NCBI GenBank assembly: GCA_032158295.1
Contig: CM063255.1
Span: 15,280,094-15,344,093 of the forward strand
Origin: Pycnopodia helianthoides
Lineage: Eukaryota; Echinodermata; Asteroidea; Forcipulatida; Asteriidae
Length of the DNA: 64,000 nucleotides
Direction of reading: 5' to 3'
Below the pieces are notes generated by a model. It was not told where the DNA came from and did no database searches. It saw only the letters and a program-made list of their open reading frames with translations. Made by a program: the position numbers and the translations under genes. Of this stretch, positions 39,101-44,599 are shown piece by piece (positions within the stretch are counted from its first letter, which is position 1; every line of letters starts with the position of its first letter).

Positions 39101-40278
39101 GAGCCGCAACTCCGAACATGAATCAGGTTTATACTAATAATATTTTAGTCCATTCAAATGGTGAAGTAAAGTTATGAATATTTTTTGAGAAAAAGAATTC
39201 TCATTATTTTGGGGGTATAAAGCAGCAGGGATCAAATGTGGAGAGTGTCGGTTGATAAACAATCATGACAACGGTAACAAATTGTGCAATTTATGCTTAA
39301 AATACGTTGGTACATTATCTTGGCTATTTTGTCACATAGAAGGCGCTACTCACTACACTTGCAAACAAACTTTACAAAGTACAAGATTTGCCAGCTTAAT
39401 AGCTTTTACTTAAAAGTTGCCGGTGCCGGCAATATATCAATTATCTTATTGCTATCAATTCTTATTGCTAATACATATTCATGACCAAGAGTCGAATTCT
39501 CACTGGTCCATTCAACATCACGTGCCAGATGCTGTATTTGCCGTTTACCAAGCGCGCACGCGAGTATTCACGCACATGGTAAATACGCATGACAAGTAGA
39601 CTGTCGCCTCGGCAGCCCGGGCGACAGTCTACTTGTCATGCGCTTTACGATCGTGGAACTGTTCACTGTTGGGGTGTTGTCCCCATGCGCGAACATCGCC
39701 CTTGCGACATCCAACACATGAAAAACCTATCCTGGATGCAATTTATTTCACAGTCCTCATTTCCCCTTGCTCCCAACTGAATATGTATGAGGTAAGCAAA
39801 ACAAATATAACATGGTTTCATTTCGGTTGAACAGTTGATAGCTCCCCTCGGTATTGGAAGTTGACAAACAAGTTCCCTCGGCTTCGCCTCGGGAAATAGT
39901 TTGTCAACTTCCAATATCTCGGGGAGCTAATCGACTGTTCACCCTCAAACCATGTTATATTTGTATACTGCCCTTCCCTTGCGCACGGCCATAAACATAA
40001 TCAACATGTACACTGTACTTGCTGTGCTAGACTGTGCAGCATTGCATAGCATTAGCACTCAGTCTTGTTTGTACACAGTGTGTGTTGTTTCGGTAAAAAC
40101 ACATGAAGTGGACAGGTAACTTTCTTGTTGTCGTTCCTTCGTTTGCTTGTCAATCAAAACAAATATCTTCCTACAGAGCATTACCACTTACCAGCTTCTT
40201 CTTTTCTGTCGTTTTACAGTAAAGGTCCGGTGAAAATGTTGCCTCCGGACCAGGAATACGCTTCGAGTCTATCGGCAT
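1..40278 (-). CDS. EXOSC6: EXOSC6/MTR3, RNA exosome ring subunit (7 exons seen, 3' end outside window)
   Basis: This is a subunit of the six-member RNase PH-like ring of the RNA exosome, which acts in 3'-5' RNA decay and processing in nucleus and cytoplasm. In animals this subunit is structural, not catalytic (family knowledge). Seven exons with GT..AG borders and matching phases were assembled by eye. Exon 1 starts MPIDSKRIPGPE, exon 2 carries RCDGRALEEIRPI, exon 3 has LKAGVVSQARGSAYIEA and CEFKYATFSC, exon 4 has HKFPKSQLD, exon 5 has ALADAGxEMYD-like VAVADAGIEMYDVIIGC, exon 6 has VTVAYLPSLDQL, and exon 7 a lysine-rich C-terminus. The order follows human EXOSC6 (about 272 residues); about 287 residues are seen here without the stop codon. 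Introns are 4.3, 2.4, 2.5, 28.9, 0.5 and 0.9 kb. One base is missing in exon 3 (see that entry). The histone H1 gene lies inside intron 4 on the other strand. Family identity is strong; whether the locus is intact is uncertain. Confidence 0.9.
138..1066 (-). other. EXOSC6 intron 6
   Basis: The 929-bp intron contains one foldback element (717-912). From 140 to 710 I see only AT-rich non-coding sequence. Confidence 0.7.
717..912. repeat. Foldback MITE family 1, copy a
   Basis: The ends are inverted: GGGCCCAATTTCATAGAGC at the left and GCTCTATGAAATTGGGCCC at the right. The interior is rich in AAGCAGAAAA and CTGCTTA. Related copies are at 19400, 43363, 44407 and 51699, always near 190 bp. Confidence 0.85.
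1067..1246 (-). CDS. EXOSC6: EXOSC6 coding exon 6
   Basis: The 180-nt, 60-codon exon has acceptor tttttag and donor gtgagc, phase 0 on both sides. It encodes RQAGVETSVLDPTTDEEF, then VTVAYLPSLDQLSAVQQTGE and LDEEVVVQ. This matches the conserved LLDPT..EE, V.L.P.L.Q and TG-E features of EXOSC6. Confidence 0.86.
1390..1620. repeat. Dispersed repeat shared with 49185-49290
   Basis: The stretch reading tattccaatt(a/g)cggatta through tctcaaaaacgctaccaac recurs near 49200. It lies in EXOSC6 intron 5, close to exon 5. No coding content is recognised. Confidence 0.5.
1737..1822 (-). CDS. EXOSC6: EXOSC6 coding exon 5
   Basis: The 86-nt exon has acceptor tcttttcacag and donor gtaaga. It encodes LSTALTCASVAVADAGIEMY followed by DVIIGCAL. 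The family signature A-L-A-D-A-G-[VI]-E-M-Y-D is clear. It starts in phase 1 and ends in phase 0, joining exon 6. Confidence 0.88.
1961..2195. repeat. Foldback MITE with AGGCCTGCGCTAAACGTCGC ends, copy 1
   Basis: The left end AGGCCTGCGCTAAACGTCGC is matched in inverse by GCGACGTTTAGCGCAGGCCT at the right. A GC-rich inner palindrome reads CGTGTAGCACGGC / GCCGTGCTACACG. A second copy is at 48793-49048. Confidence 0.85.
2420..2610 (+). other. Unexplained open frame around 2440-2600
   Basis: A frame open from a stop near 2456 to TAA near 2620 reads FTNQNDYGINALDNYYGLQQ, then continues with CYKGIPQYFLYGDDLF. Composition looks protein-like and it ends at CAG|gtttaa. I do not recognise the family and there is no convincing acceptor. 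It could be a fossil exon or retroelement piece, or chance. Confidence 0.2.
2682..2850. repeat. C-rich low-complexity tract
   Basis: About 170 bases are made almost only of C with scattered T and G (units such as cccctccccgg). The complement is G-rich with many runs of 4-9 G. It lies in EXOSC6 intron 4. Glycine-rich open frames here are translation artefacts. Confidence 0.9.
2860..4290. other. Intron 4 sequence with dispersed repeat pieces
   Basis: No gene is seen. The stretch 3530-3760 (gtagttaataagcaggacag and caaagtag) recurs at 28805-28890 and 29147-29275. Lines at 3330-3400 and 3800-3900 are a local duplication around an aactgaac..aataattgatg motif followed by a C run. Confidence 0.5.
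4290..10555. repeat. Nested segmental duplication array with long inverted repeats
   Basis: Segments recur in several copies. 4300-5230 matches about 7500-8400. 6580-7860 matches 8550-9840 in direct orientation (offset near 1966). 6525-7220 is found inverted at 9845-10555, forming arms of about 700 bp around 2.6 kb. Landmarks are ctcgatttggaggctcgtac at about 6658 and 8617 (inverted near 10400) and tgatctatagaggtctccc. No transposase is recognised. A non-autonomous element with later internal duplications is one reading. Confidence 0.75.
10530..13110. repeat. Diverged repeat family with a 525-bp tandem duplication
   Basis: Copies share gagttctgcaaaacatttat and gagggcgctatgcctagtta. They lie at 10530-10720, 11460-11690, 11985-12215 and 12880-13100. 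The middle two are near-identical direct repeats, offset about 525, that include the sequence between them. Open frames across them have no recognisable product. Confidence 0.75.
12426..12808. repeat. MITE with TTAAAGGAACATTACAGAATTGG ends (described by its short ends)
   Basis: Left end aaaggaacattacagaattg and right end caattctgtaatgttccttt are inverted. The interior carries gtcacgagaaaatagtgaaa, related to the 13603 element. A left-end piece also lies at 11896-11985 within the tandem duplication. Confidence 0.8.
13603..13966. repeat. MITE with TTAAAGGCCCTGTACACTAT ends, copy 1
   Basis: The element starts ttaaaggccctgtacactat and ends with a degenerate inverse, tgtataatacctttaa. The interior has a short palindrome ttatcacgcgtgataa. 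A second, shorter copy is at 36983-37292. Confidence 0.75.
14190..14600 (-). repeat. tRNA-derived SINE, minus strand
   Basis: On the minus strand the head (about 14590-14490) has an A-box-like TAGCTCGGTCCGATAAGGCG and a B-box GAGTTCGATCCC. The body follows, and the element ends in an (ATTTT)n tail at 14222-14193. This is head-to-tail SINE architecture. The open frame across it is not a gene. Confidence 0.75.
14725..14805 (+). repeat. tRNA-like SINE head or tRNA pseudogene
   Basis: The D arm GCTC-AGTCGGTA-GAGC is perfect and the B-box GGTTCAAATCC is present. The acceptor stem does not pair, position 33 is C instead of T, and the last anticodon-stem pair is broken. A working tRNA is therefore unlikely. 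It is on the strand opposite to the SINE just upstream. Confidence 0.6.
14830..16980. other. Intron 4 sequence, repeats only
   Basis: No gene is recognised. 15270-15410 is an inverted match to 5565-5660. 15570-15700 and 15950-16060 are a local duplication sharing gtgaataaatttccaccggg-like sequence. C runs are at 15011 and 15761. Confidence 0.5.
17027..17151. repeat. Palindromic element, 34-bp arms
   Basis: Arms 17027-17060 and 17118-17151 are inverted with one mismatch (GACCTTTTCGCAAATACACA... against ...TGTATTTGCGAAAAGGTC). The spacer is about 57 bp. It is a short foldback element or hairpin. Confidence 0.85.
17715..17815. repeat. TACATG/GTACAGTACATG repeats
   Basis: Two clusters of self-complementary TGTACATG-type units lie on either side of about 40 bp of unique sequence. 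The same units build the longer tract at 22378-22530. Confidence 0.75.
17870..19395. other. Intron 4 sequence without recognised gene
   Basis: Only AT-rich sequence and runs of G (18189) and C (18271) are seen. Confidence 0.5.
19400..19592. repeat. Foldback MITE family 1, copy b
   Basis: GGCCCAATTTCATAGAGCTG at the left and TAGCTCTATGAAATTGGGCC at the right, with the AAGCA-rich interior typical of the family. Confidence 0.85.
20500..22235. repeat. Tandem duplication, unit about 850-870 bp
   Basis: Two direct copies (about 20500-21375 and 21386-22235) share gaaaatcattaacg/cacgttttcatatttttcag, actgtcaggtaaaatg and acatgttttaacaactccga. The offset rises from about 846 to 866 because of small indels. 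No conserved reading frame survives in both copies. Confidence 0.8.
22378..22530. repeat. TACATG-type simple repeat
   Basis: Irregular runs of ACATGTACATG, self-complementary and able to fold. His/Tyr/Met-rich open frames here are artefacts. Confidence 0.9.
22560..24020. other. Intron 4 sequence without recognised gene
   Basis: No exon is seen. A short cluster of GACCC/GGGTC inverted words lies at 23125-23300 around a C run. Confidence 0.5.
24023..24255. repeat. MITE-like element with GGTGTTA motifs
   Basis: The left end ctgcaaaaacgggctgttaa and the right end ggtgtcaactttatcacccc..ttttttgaggcg are degenerate inverted repeats. The interior has several inverted GGTGTTA/TAACACC words. Confidence 0.55.
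24260..26050. other. Sequence upstream of histone H1
   Basis: No gene is recognised. At 24764-24792 is gtgtatattattacggagcg, almost the same as the H1 TATA region at 26122 but with three extra bases. Confidence 0.5.
26067..26159 (+). promoter_or_regulatory. Histone H1 promoter: CCAAT, TATA and cap motif
   Basis: CCAAT is at 26067-26071, TATATTA at 26124-26130 and TCATTCA at 26153-26159. The last fits the PyCATTCPu cap motif described for sea-urchin histone genes and lies about 29 bp past the TATA box. This gives a 5' UTR of about 54 nt. I did not find the H1-specific AAACACA box. Confidence 0.7.
26209..26877 (+). CDS. Linker histone H1, replication-dependent type
   Basis: This is an intronless gene for a 222-residue linker histone, which binds nucleosome entry and exit DNA and compacts chromatin. 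Residues 1-22 are a short Ala/Lys/Pro N-tail. Residues 23-97 form the winged-helix GH1 domain, with HPETKVMVIAAVTALKDRKG, SSLQAIKKYIKANYNV and GKGANGSFKL. The rest is a Lys/Ala/Pro tail that ends in seven near-perfect AAKPAKK repeats. ATG context is tcaacATGG. The downstream stem-loop marks it as a cell-cycle type gene without poly(A). It sits alone, with no core histone gene in the window, inside EXOSC6 intron 4 on the opposite strand. Its base composition is far richer in GC than its surroundings, as expected for the Lys (AAG) and Ala codons used. Confidence 0.97.
   Translation: MAEQVAAAPKVAKKPSKPKAPAAHPETKVMVIAAVTALKDRKGSSLQAIKKYIKANYNVGENYDSHIKKCVKTMVAKGALSQTKGKGANGSFKLDNKSVKSDASKAKKAEKDKAKKVAQKEKDKAKKAAKKAKLAAKKAAKPKSKKVKKTKSPKKAAVKKVVKKTVVKKAAKPAKKAAKPAKKAAKPAKKAAKPAKKAAKPAKKAAKPAKKATKKAAKPAKK
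26904..26940 (+). terminator. Histone 3' stem-loop and downstream element
   Basis: GGCTCT-TCTC-AGAGCC at 26904-26919 is a perfect six-pair stem with a four-base loop, followed by ACCACA, which is the histone pre-mRNA processing signal bound by SLBP. The purine-rich AAAAAAGAGA at 26931-26940 fits the U7-binding downstream element. It starts 26 bases after the stop codon. Confidence 0.95.
26960..28800. other. Intron 4 sequence between H1 and the repeats at 28.8 kb
   Basis: No gene is seen. A local duplication (28325-28425 and 28525-28625) shares acttctgacggcgtg and gatgttgctttt. A run of G lies at 28117. Confidence 0.5.
28805..29690. repeat. Direct duplication with long C runs
   Basis: 28880-29115 and 29445-29670 share ggtacc..ttaagtctgg, gcaacggccattcat and aacagaatgtgcctgacaga. 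Both copies carry two long C tracts at the same places. 28805-28890 and 29147-29275 also match 3530-3760. Confidence 0.8.
30020..30332 (+). repeat. tRNA-derived SINE with LINE-like tail (5' truncated)
   Basis: The B-box GGGTTCGAGTCCC lies at about 30050, followed by a body with gagcaagacacttaac and the ending aaagcgctatataaa and (ATT)n. The tail resembles CR1/L2 LINE 3' ends. The head is the same family as at 54978 and 60640. Confidence 0.75.
30333..30646. repeat. Dispersed MITE-like element
   Basis: The sequence acttggtgtatcccaacata, attgagctcaattggtcatc and tcgtttctaacaatgtttta has the look of a common echinoderm repeat related to the TTAAAGGCCCTG family (shared tcatcgaagttgc words). It lies 40 bp from EXOSC6 exon 4. 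Confidence 0.5.
30689..30749 (-). CDS. EXOSC6: EXOSC6 coding exon 4
   Basis: The 61-nt exon has acceptor cttccaacag and donor gtgagt. It encodes HKFPKSQLDIFVTVLQNDGS plus one base. This corresponds to the EXOSC6 stretch after ALEPAV, where a strand leads into the DGS-AL turn. The extra G joins CG of exon 5 to code alanine, giving NDGSALSTALTC across a 28.9-kb intron. Confidence 0.86.
30845..30965. repeat. CCCAACTATAGTTGGG palindrome repeats, outlier
   Basis: Several words of the form caactatagttg and caattctatagttggggcgg occur. The same words recur at 31795-31870 and in the main array at 32818-33195. Confidence 0.65.
30970..31460 (+). mobile_element. piggyBac-like relic
   Basis: TTAA at 30970 is followed by CCACTTAACTGC and a perfect palindrome TGACGAGATATCTCGTCA (30989-31006), repeated at 31123-31140 and, degenerate, near 31036. 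An open frame then encodes an acidic stretch (DSDLELSDSLMSVDSDDD) like the N-terminus of piggyBac transposases, ending near 31455. The catalytic domain is missing. Confidence 0.5.
31484..32165. repeat. Direct duplication, offset about 380 bp
   Basis: 31484-31780 and 31864-32160 share gttaatgctgaacacacagt, ctccatccccgtagg and aactccttcaaaggcaac-like sequence. Confidence 0.75.
32818..33195. repeat. Array of CCAACTATAGTTGG palindromes
   Basis: Two units of about 170-190 bp each contain ttgggatgattgtcaagttg or similar, ggggcagaatatcgg and ctatttatgggg. It ends 16 bp before the 3' border of EXOSC6 exon 3. Confidence 0.8.
33211..33463 (-). CDS. EXOSC6: EXOSC6 coding exon 3, with a one-base deletion
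   Basis: This is the main RNase PH-like exon, 253 nt, acceptor aaacag and donor gtgagt. Frame 1 reads FLKAGVVSQARGSAYIEA, then TKVICAVYGPHEV, FKYATFSCLSRR and DSEEKQMA, then hits TGA at 33245-33243. The next frame continues the family sequence directly as LVIQQALQPAVCL up to the donor, which then joins HKFPKSQ of exon 4. The break lies between 33250 and 33249, where GC-TTG replaces an expected GCN-TTG. With one more base the exon would be 254 nt and all exon phases would agree. This is either a real frameshift allele or pseudogene lesion, or an assembly error. No slippery heptamer for -1 frameshifting is visible. Confidence 0.85.
34800..35215. repeat. Satellite-like repeat with gtcaaccctcctactgtctg
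   Basis: Four units of roughly 100-130 bp contain caaccctcctactgtctgac and attgaatgatataaac-like sequence. It is the inverted form of the array at 58140-58895; single units are at 35815-35840 and 37850-38070. Confidence 0.8.
35270..35532 (-). repeat. tRNA-derived SINE family B, copy 1
   Basis: On the minus strand a tRNA-like head with a B-box-like GGTTCGAATC lies at the right end, and the body runs left to ttaattctggttgtgaagcc. A second copy is at 52948-53214. Confidence 0.7.
35877..35934 (-). CDS. EXOSC6: EXOSC6 coding exon 2
   Basis: The 58-nt exon lies between a pyrimidine-rich acceptor (ctcccctccag) and the donor gtaagt. It encodes LQENGQRCDGRALEEIRPI plus one base. The motif R-C-D-G-R..E-I-R-P is the hallmark start of the RNase PH fold in archaeal and eukaryotic exosome subunits. 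It joins exon 3 to give RPIFLKAGVVSQ. Confidence 0.87.
36130..36895 (+). mobile_element. CR1/L2-type LINE, 3' fragment
   Basis: The C-terminal end of a non-LTR reverse transcriptase is visible, with RHISTVCRSVNFHIRNL, LVLSRIDYANSLLYG, RVQRLQNKAARLVF and LHSLPVKERIIFKIL. A frameshift near 36640 moves the frame to KLWNKLPCAIREAT and KRQLKTHLF, then a stop. One extra A near 36155 breaks the upstream frame. The 3' end gtagagcgccatataaatgc plus (ATT)n is typical. It is dead, 5'-truncated and sits in EXOSC6 intron 1, antisense to the gene. Confidence 0.88.
36983..37292. repeat. MITE with TTAAAGGCCCTGTACACTAT ends, copy 2
   Basis: It is very similar to 13603-13966 (ttcacagattcacacataac shared) and has the inner palindrome ttatcgcgcgcgataa. 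It lies 90 bp after the LINE fragment. Confidence 0.75.
38176..38475. repeat. MITE with about 44-bp inverted ends
   Basis: The left arm (gaggaaccatagaattatat, then agggcgcact) and the right arm (agtgcgccctctag, then ttatatataactctatgaga) are inverted with few mismatches. Confidence 0.85.
38805..38940. repeat. Short foldback element
   Basis: Left arm gctaggtggcagcagac and right arm gtctgctgccatctagt are inverted; outer parts match less well. The core word occurs again at 57455 as actagagggcagcagac. Confidence 0.7.
39587..39641. repeat. Perfect 22-bp hairpin, 11-nt loop
   Basis: GCATGACAAGTAGACTGTCG+CC at 39587-39608 pairs perfectly with 39620-39641 around tcggcagcccg. Pairing extends outward with mismatches (gtaaa..tttac). 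Confidence 0.9.
39801..39964. repeat. Foldback element with long arms
   Basis: Arms start acaaatataacatggttt and end aaaccatgttatatttgt. Inner pairs include attggaagttgacaaac / gtttgtcaacttccaat and cccgaggcgaagccgaggg around the centre. Nearly the whole element is one inverted repeat. Confidence 0.85.
40192..40278 (-). CDS. EXOSC6: EXOSC6 coding exon 1
   Basis: It encodes 29 residues, from MPIDSKRIPGPE to TTEKKKL, matching the start of human EXOSC6 (MPGDHRRIRGPEES-like). The ATG at 40278 is preceded by GTCAAC, with A at -3. The exon ends in phase 0 at the donor gtaagt. I chose this ATG because the conserved N-terminus begins exactly there. The longer open frame upstream has no family similarity. 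Confidence 0.88.
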
Positions 40279-40342
40279 GTTGACAGTTTCTACGGAGTTT
40301 TCCTGATCACAGACCTTTAAACCACGTGTGTTTCTCCTATGG

Positions 40343-40350
40343 CTTTTATA
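40343..40350 (-). promoter_or_regulatory. Candidate TATA box for EXOSC6
   Basis: TATAAAAG reads on the minus strand about 65 bases upstream of the EXOSC6 ATG, which would give a short 5' UTR of about 35-40 bases. A housekeeping exosome gene would more often lack a TATA box, so this is position-based inference only. Confidence 0.3.
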
Positions 40351-40399
40351 CACTGAACTTTTTGGTAATGGTGTCGGAAGTTTGGCGCCCCCAACAGTT

Positions 40400-43360
40400 T
40401 TATTTTGCCAGTGTTTGTTTACTTTCTTGTAAAAGAATTAATTCGCTTGGTCCCAGCCAAGCCAATTCAATTCAAAACTCTTTATTTCCAGTCCATACAA
40501 AAAAGACAATGTAAAAAGACAATGAAACGTTTCTGACAAAAAAACGCTTCTCAGGTTGAAAGGTTTTTGTTCTGATAAAAAATGATATATTTTTCCATAC
40601 CACATTACTCCGAAGTAAAATGATTCTCAACCCATAACCAGGATTTATTTATTTTTTATTTTATTTTATTTTATTTTATTTTATTTATTTATTTTTTTTT
40701 GGGGGGGAGGGGGGGGGGTTCGAATGTGAAAGAAAAAGTACATCGGCGGGTTAGCACCGCCCGTCGCTCAGCAACGCAGGGGGGAGTCCCTCAGAAGTTT
40801 GATTTTTTTGTGGGGCGCCCCTCCCCCCCCCCCCCCGGTTACGGGCCTGAGACCATGTCTAGGCCAAGATGCATAGTTTCGATGCGGACTTTTCTGTTTT
40901 CCGTTTTTTTTGGGGGGGGGAGCGGACTTTTTTTATTATTATTTGTGGGGCGCCCCCCCCCCCCCGGTTACGGGCCTGATACTATCGAAAGCTGCTGTAC
41001 TTCTATGTTCTAACCAAATAAGTTTTTATTGTCATTAATTTTATGAGTGATTACAAAACGTATAACTTCCTTCACGAACCAAACATGAAGGGATTGTATA
41101 TTACGTACATTTATTGCAAAAAAAAAGCCACCCTCCCCTTCCATCTCACCAACAAACCCACAGCGGCCACAGCGTTGGTCATCACAACACACTTAATCCG
41201 AATGCTAACTGATTATATCGTTCGTACCAATGCAAATCCTCCAGATATTCACCTGAAAGTACTTTCAAAAGTTGGAAAAATAGCAAGAATCACCATTGCT
41301 TATTTCGATTGCCGCACAATCGAAAAACAAACAAACAAACAAACAAACAATTTATTATTAACTTACTGACACATGGTGATTTGTGTGTAGATCAATCTTT
41401 ATTGAGCAAATCAATATACAGAATATCAATAGGCAGAGGATAAAGAAAGCACACTTAAGCCCAGGTCATTTATCATGGCCAACAACAAAGTTGGCCATGG
41501 TACAGTGCAGGGCAGACAAAACAAAAATAAACGCAAGACATAACACCGAACACAGATGATATAAAGTTGAAAACGCATTTAATGGAAAGTTACCCTCTTT
41601 TAAAAACCAGTAGACCCTTCGACATAGAGCTGTTCAACATCACATCATTGGGGCGCCCCAAGTAGAGGTAAAGGTCAAAAGGAGGTTGTTTATTAGGCCC
41701 CCATCCTGTGCGTCACGCGTACACTGGTGCGTTTCCATAGCCAGCAACATTACCACCAAGATGGCGGCGGGATAATGTCAAACGATTAAGGTCCATTTAT
41801 TCCACTCAGATCCCTTTCGATTCTTAGTTTACATTCTGGGTCGAGATGGTTGGAGTGGGTGGGCCGAGGGGGGGGGGTGTGGATGTGATCTATTAGAGGG
41901 TCACATCATTGCCCCTTCCCTTCCCCTATGGAGGAAGGAAAAAACAATACTGTACAGCCCCTTCCCGTTGTATGAGTTCCTCCATCAGAAAACTTAAAGA
42001 GGTACCCAGCCCTCCATCACCCTCTCCTCCTAACCCCGCCCAGCCCCACAGAATCACCTCTAACCAAAAATGTGATGTCATTGGTGACCTCATCAGCCCC
42101 GAAATGGTCCCAACGACACAACCAGAGAAGTCGGGCCGAAACGCCCTTCCGAAGGCCTTATCTCTGAGCACACAGACTAGTATGGCTATTGTTGTACATA
42201 AGTATTAAACCAACACAGGGTACCAGTCTCCTCATAAGTACCTGTATTTGGATACAATCAATCTGCACGGCCACTGAACTGTGACGTCCACAGGTGAAAC
42301 TCTCACATAGTCCCGTGTGTAATCACCAAACATGTACTGAACTATAGGGAATGACTATGTCAAATAAATAAACAGTGCCATGTACTGTACGGAAATCAAC
42401 ATAACACTACAGTCTTGCAGCTGTCTTTTTTGATCCATTAGTTCCGATTTTTTGTCTCTCGAGTAGTAGTCCATTTTTAGCCGAGTCTAAACGTTCTATA
42501 CCTCCATGGTCTAAACATAAATGATTTCTAAGTTTGCAGTTGTACCCCCAATGCCATGTAACACTGCAGTGCCGAAGAACGATCAGACCAGACAGACCGG
42601 TGTGCAGCGACGCGCGAGGGATTATGGTGTCTTCAGTGTCAAATTTCTGGCTGATGTAAGTTAAAATTTACATGTGGCCTTTTTTCTGTCGAATTTACTT
42701 CTTGATTTCCCATCCGAAGATCTAAACATTGACGTAGTGGCTGCTATGCAACGGTGTTACGGGCCAAGCTATGGGCATGGATGAAGGAAATAGTGGTCTG
42801 TGCCTCATGCATAATTCATGACCATGCTTGTATACTGTATACCTGTGAACATGATTGTAATATTCTAGTAAAAATACAGTCGATTTGAACATCCATGCAG
42901 GTTATAAAAATGATGTGGTCGTGCCCCCTGGTACAATAAACTCAATAAATAAAATGTCCATAAAGCAAATTTAATTGTTTTCATCCGTTCTTTGTGAAAA
43001 TTCATTAGTTGTAAAGCAATGCAAAACTTTAATAAAAACCATAGAACAAGACCTTCCCCTGACCCTAACCATGGAGGAACAAGAGTAAGCATTTAAAGTG
43101 GGTGAGACCATGGAGGTAGAATCTCCATGGTGAGGCACAAAACACAAAAGGTCATAGATTTACATTAAAAAACTTACATGGTTTAAAGATAATGATGGTA
43201 CGTAGTAGAGCTTCCCTTAAATATTACTGGCTGAGGTGCTTGACCAATTAGTGAAAAAAAAATCAACGACTGCAGCCATTTCAACGACACCCGGGCCCCT
43301 TCATAACAAACCATGTAACCTTTGACATCACATGTTTACAAAGAGCCACAGACATAGAAC
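40400..43360. other. Intergenic region upstream of EXOSC6
   Basis: No gene is recognised. 40630-40990 holds TTTTA repeats and long G and C runs with a duplicated gcgccccccccc-gttacggg word. 41396-42500 is low in repeats and has an AATAAA on the minus strand near 41400, so it could be the 3' UTR of an unseen minus-strand gene. That is speculation. Confidence 0.4.
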
Positions 43361-43362
43361 CA

Positions 43363-43547
43363 GGGCCCAATTTCATAGAGCTGCTTGTGCACAAATATCT
43401 ACTAAGCACCAAACAATTTTGCTCCCTGGTCAGCAGAAATACCATGTTATTGTGCACAGTTTGTGACTGGTTCCCTGCGTATTTTTGCTAAGCAGGCAGT
43501 TTTTTAAGCAATACTTTCTATATAGGCAGCTCGACAAAACTGGGCCC
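43363..43547. repeat. Foldback MITE family 1, copy c
   Basis: GGGCCCAATTTCATAGAGCTG at the left (described by its first 20 bases) and a diverged right end GCAGCTCGACAAAACTGGGC. Confidence 0.8.
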
Positions 43548-44149
43548 TGGACTTCCTGCAGTAACGATTTGTACACAACACAATGGAAGAATACATTAAA
43601 TCTTAACATTTAATGGTGATTGCACCGTCTGACTTTGATCAACTTTTGATATGAGGAAAGGGGGCACATCTCAAAACCATGTTCAGCTGTTAATTGATAA
43701 CTCTTGAATGTGTATGTGGAAAGTGTGACACAAAATGTAAACATTTCCCATATGACCAGTCTAGTATCTTGCCTGCCGGGAAATGCCCTGGAATGTACAA
43801 GGTCACTCTTTTTGTAAACAAAGGTTTCATGGTGAATATGGGTTCATTCAGTACAGTATTATTTCCACGGCATGTACATAATATAGCGTAAAGGCATCGA
43901 CACTTTCAGGAAGTTGATTCAGAGCTGAAGTAAAACGTACCATTTATATGACACTGTGCTATTTTTTAGTCACAGCAATAGCTTCCTTTTTGTAGCGTTA
44001 TAATACAGACATCGTTCATGTATTTTTACCGGGCCCTCGAAAAATAGACCTGGCAAGTTTCAAGGAAAGTCAACAGAACACTTCGTTGACTTAACATTGG
44101 CTATCAAGAAATGCACATAGGTTTTTCAGCTCTGCATGGTGAAGCTACA

Positions 44150-44400
44150 ATCCTAGTAACATGGTTTGTGGTACCGCCCGTTTTGTTTGGAAAATCTGTC
44201 TGAAAACTTTGACTTGGGTGGTGCTGGAAAGAAGACGATCAGAACAGTGGTCGAAACGTCGAGTTATTGTATACATGACCTCCTGAAGACGACCAGAGCA
44301 TGCTGGTCGAAACGTTGAGTTCCTAGTGTTACACCACTGGGTTCTTTTCAGAACCACCACAACTCGTAGAGAGAGACGTTTGAGTTCATGGTGGTAACGC
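44150..44400 (+). mobile_element. Penelope-like terminal fragment with hammerhead-like motifs
   Basis: Two tandem motifs occur about 60 bp apart, at 44224-44263 and 44283-44322. The second has CTGAAGA (44283-44289), stem GACCAG-agcatg-CTGGTC and GAAAC (44309-44313), the order of a hammerhead core CUGANGA..GAAA. It is followed by gggttcttttcagaaccacc. Tandem minimal hammerheads are known from Penelope-like element ends. No reverse transcriptase or GIY-YIG is visible, and one extra C follows CTGAAGA, so activity is doubtful. Confidence 0.45.
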
Positions 44401-44406
44401 AAACCA

Positions 44407-44598
44407 GGGCCCAATTTCACAGAGCTGCTTAAGTAGAAAATGTTGCTTAAACATTTCTGTTAAGCAACAATAGGCAAGATACCAGTCACAGATTCCACAT
44501 GTGAAATGGTGTTTTAGCTGGTACCCCTTTTCTGGTAAGCATAATTTTGTTGTGCTTAGCTAGTTTTTGTGCTTAAGCAGCTCTATGAAATTGGGACC
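44407..44598. repeat. Foldback MITE family 1, copy d
   Basis: GGGCCCAATTTCACAGAGCT at the left and AGCTCTATGAAATTGGGACC at the right. It abuts the Penelope-like fragment. Confidence 0.85.
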
Positions 44599-44599
44599 T

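Noticed and set aside
42060..42160. Hammerhead ribozyme on the minus strand (CTGATGAG near 42085)
   Set aside because: No GAAA follows the stem at the required place.
41926..42171. 81-codon minus-strand frame as a gene
   Set aside because: It has no recognisable domain and no splice context. The region may be an untranslated end, but that cannot be shown here.
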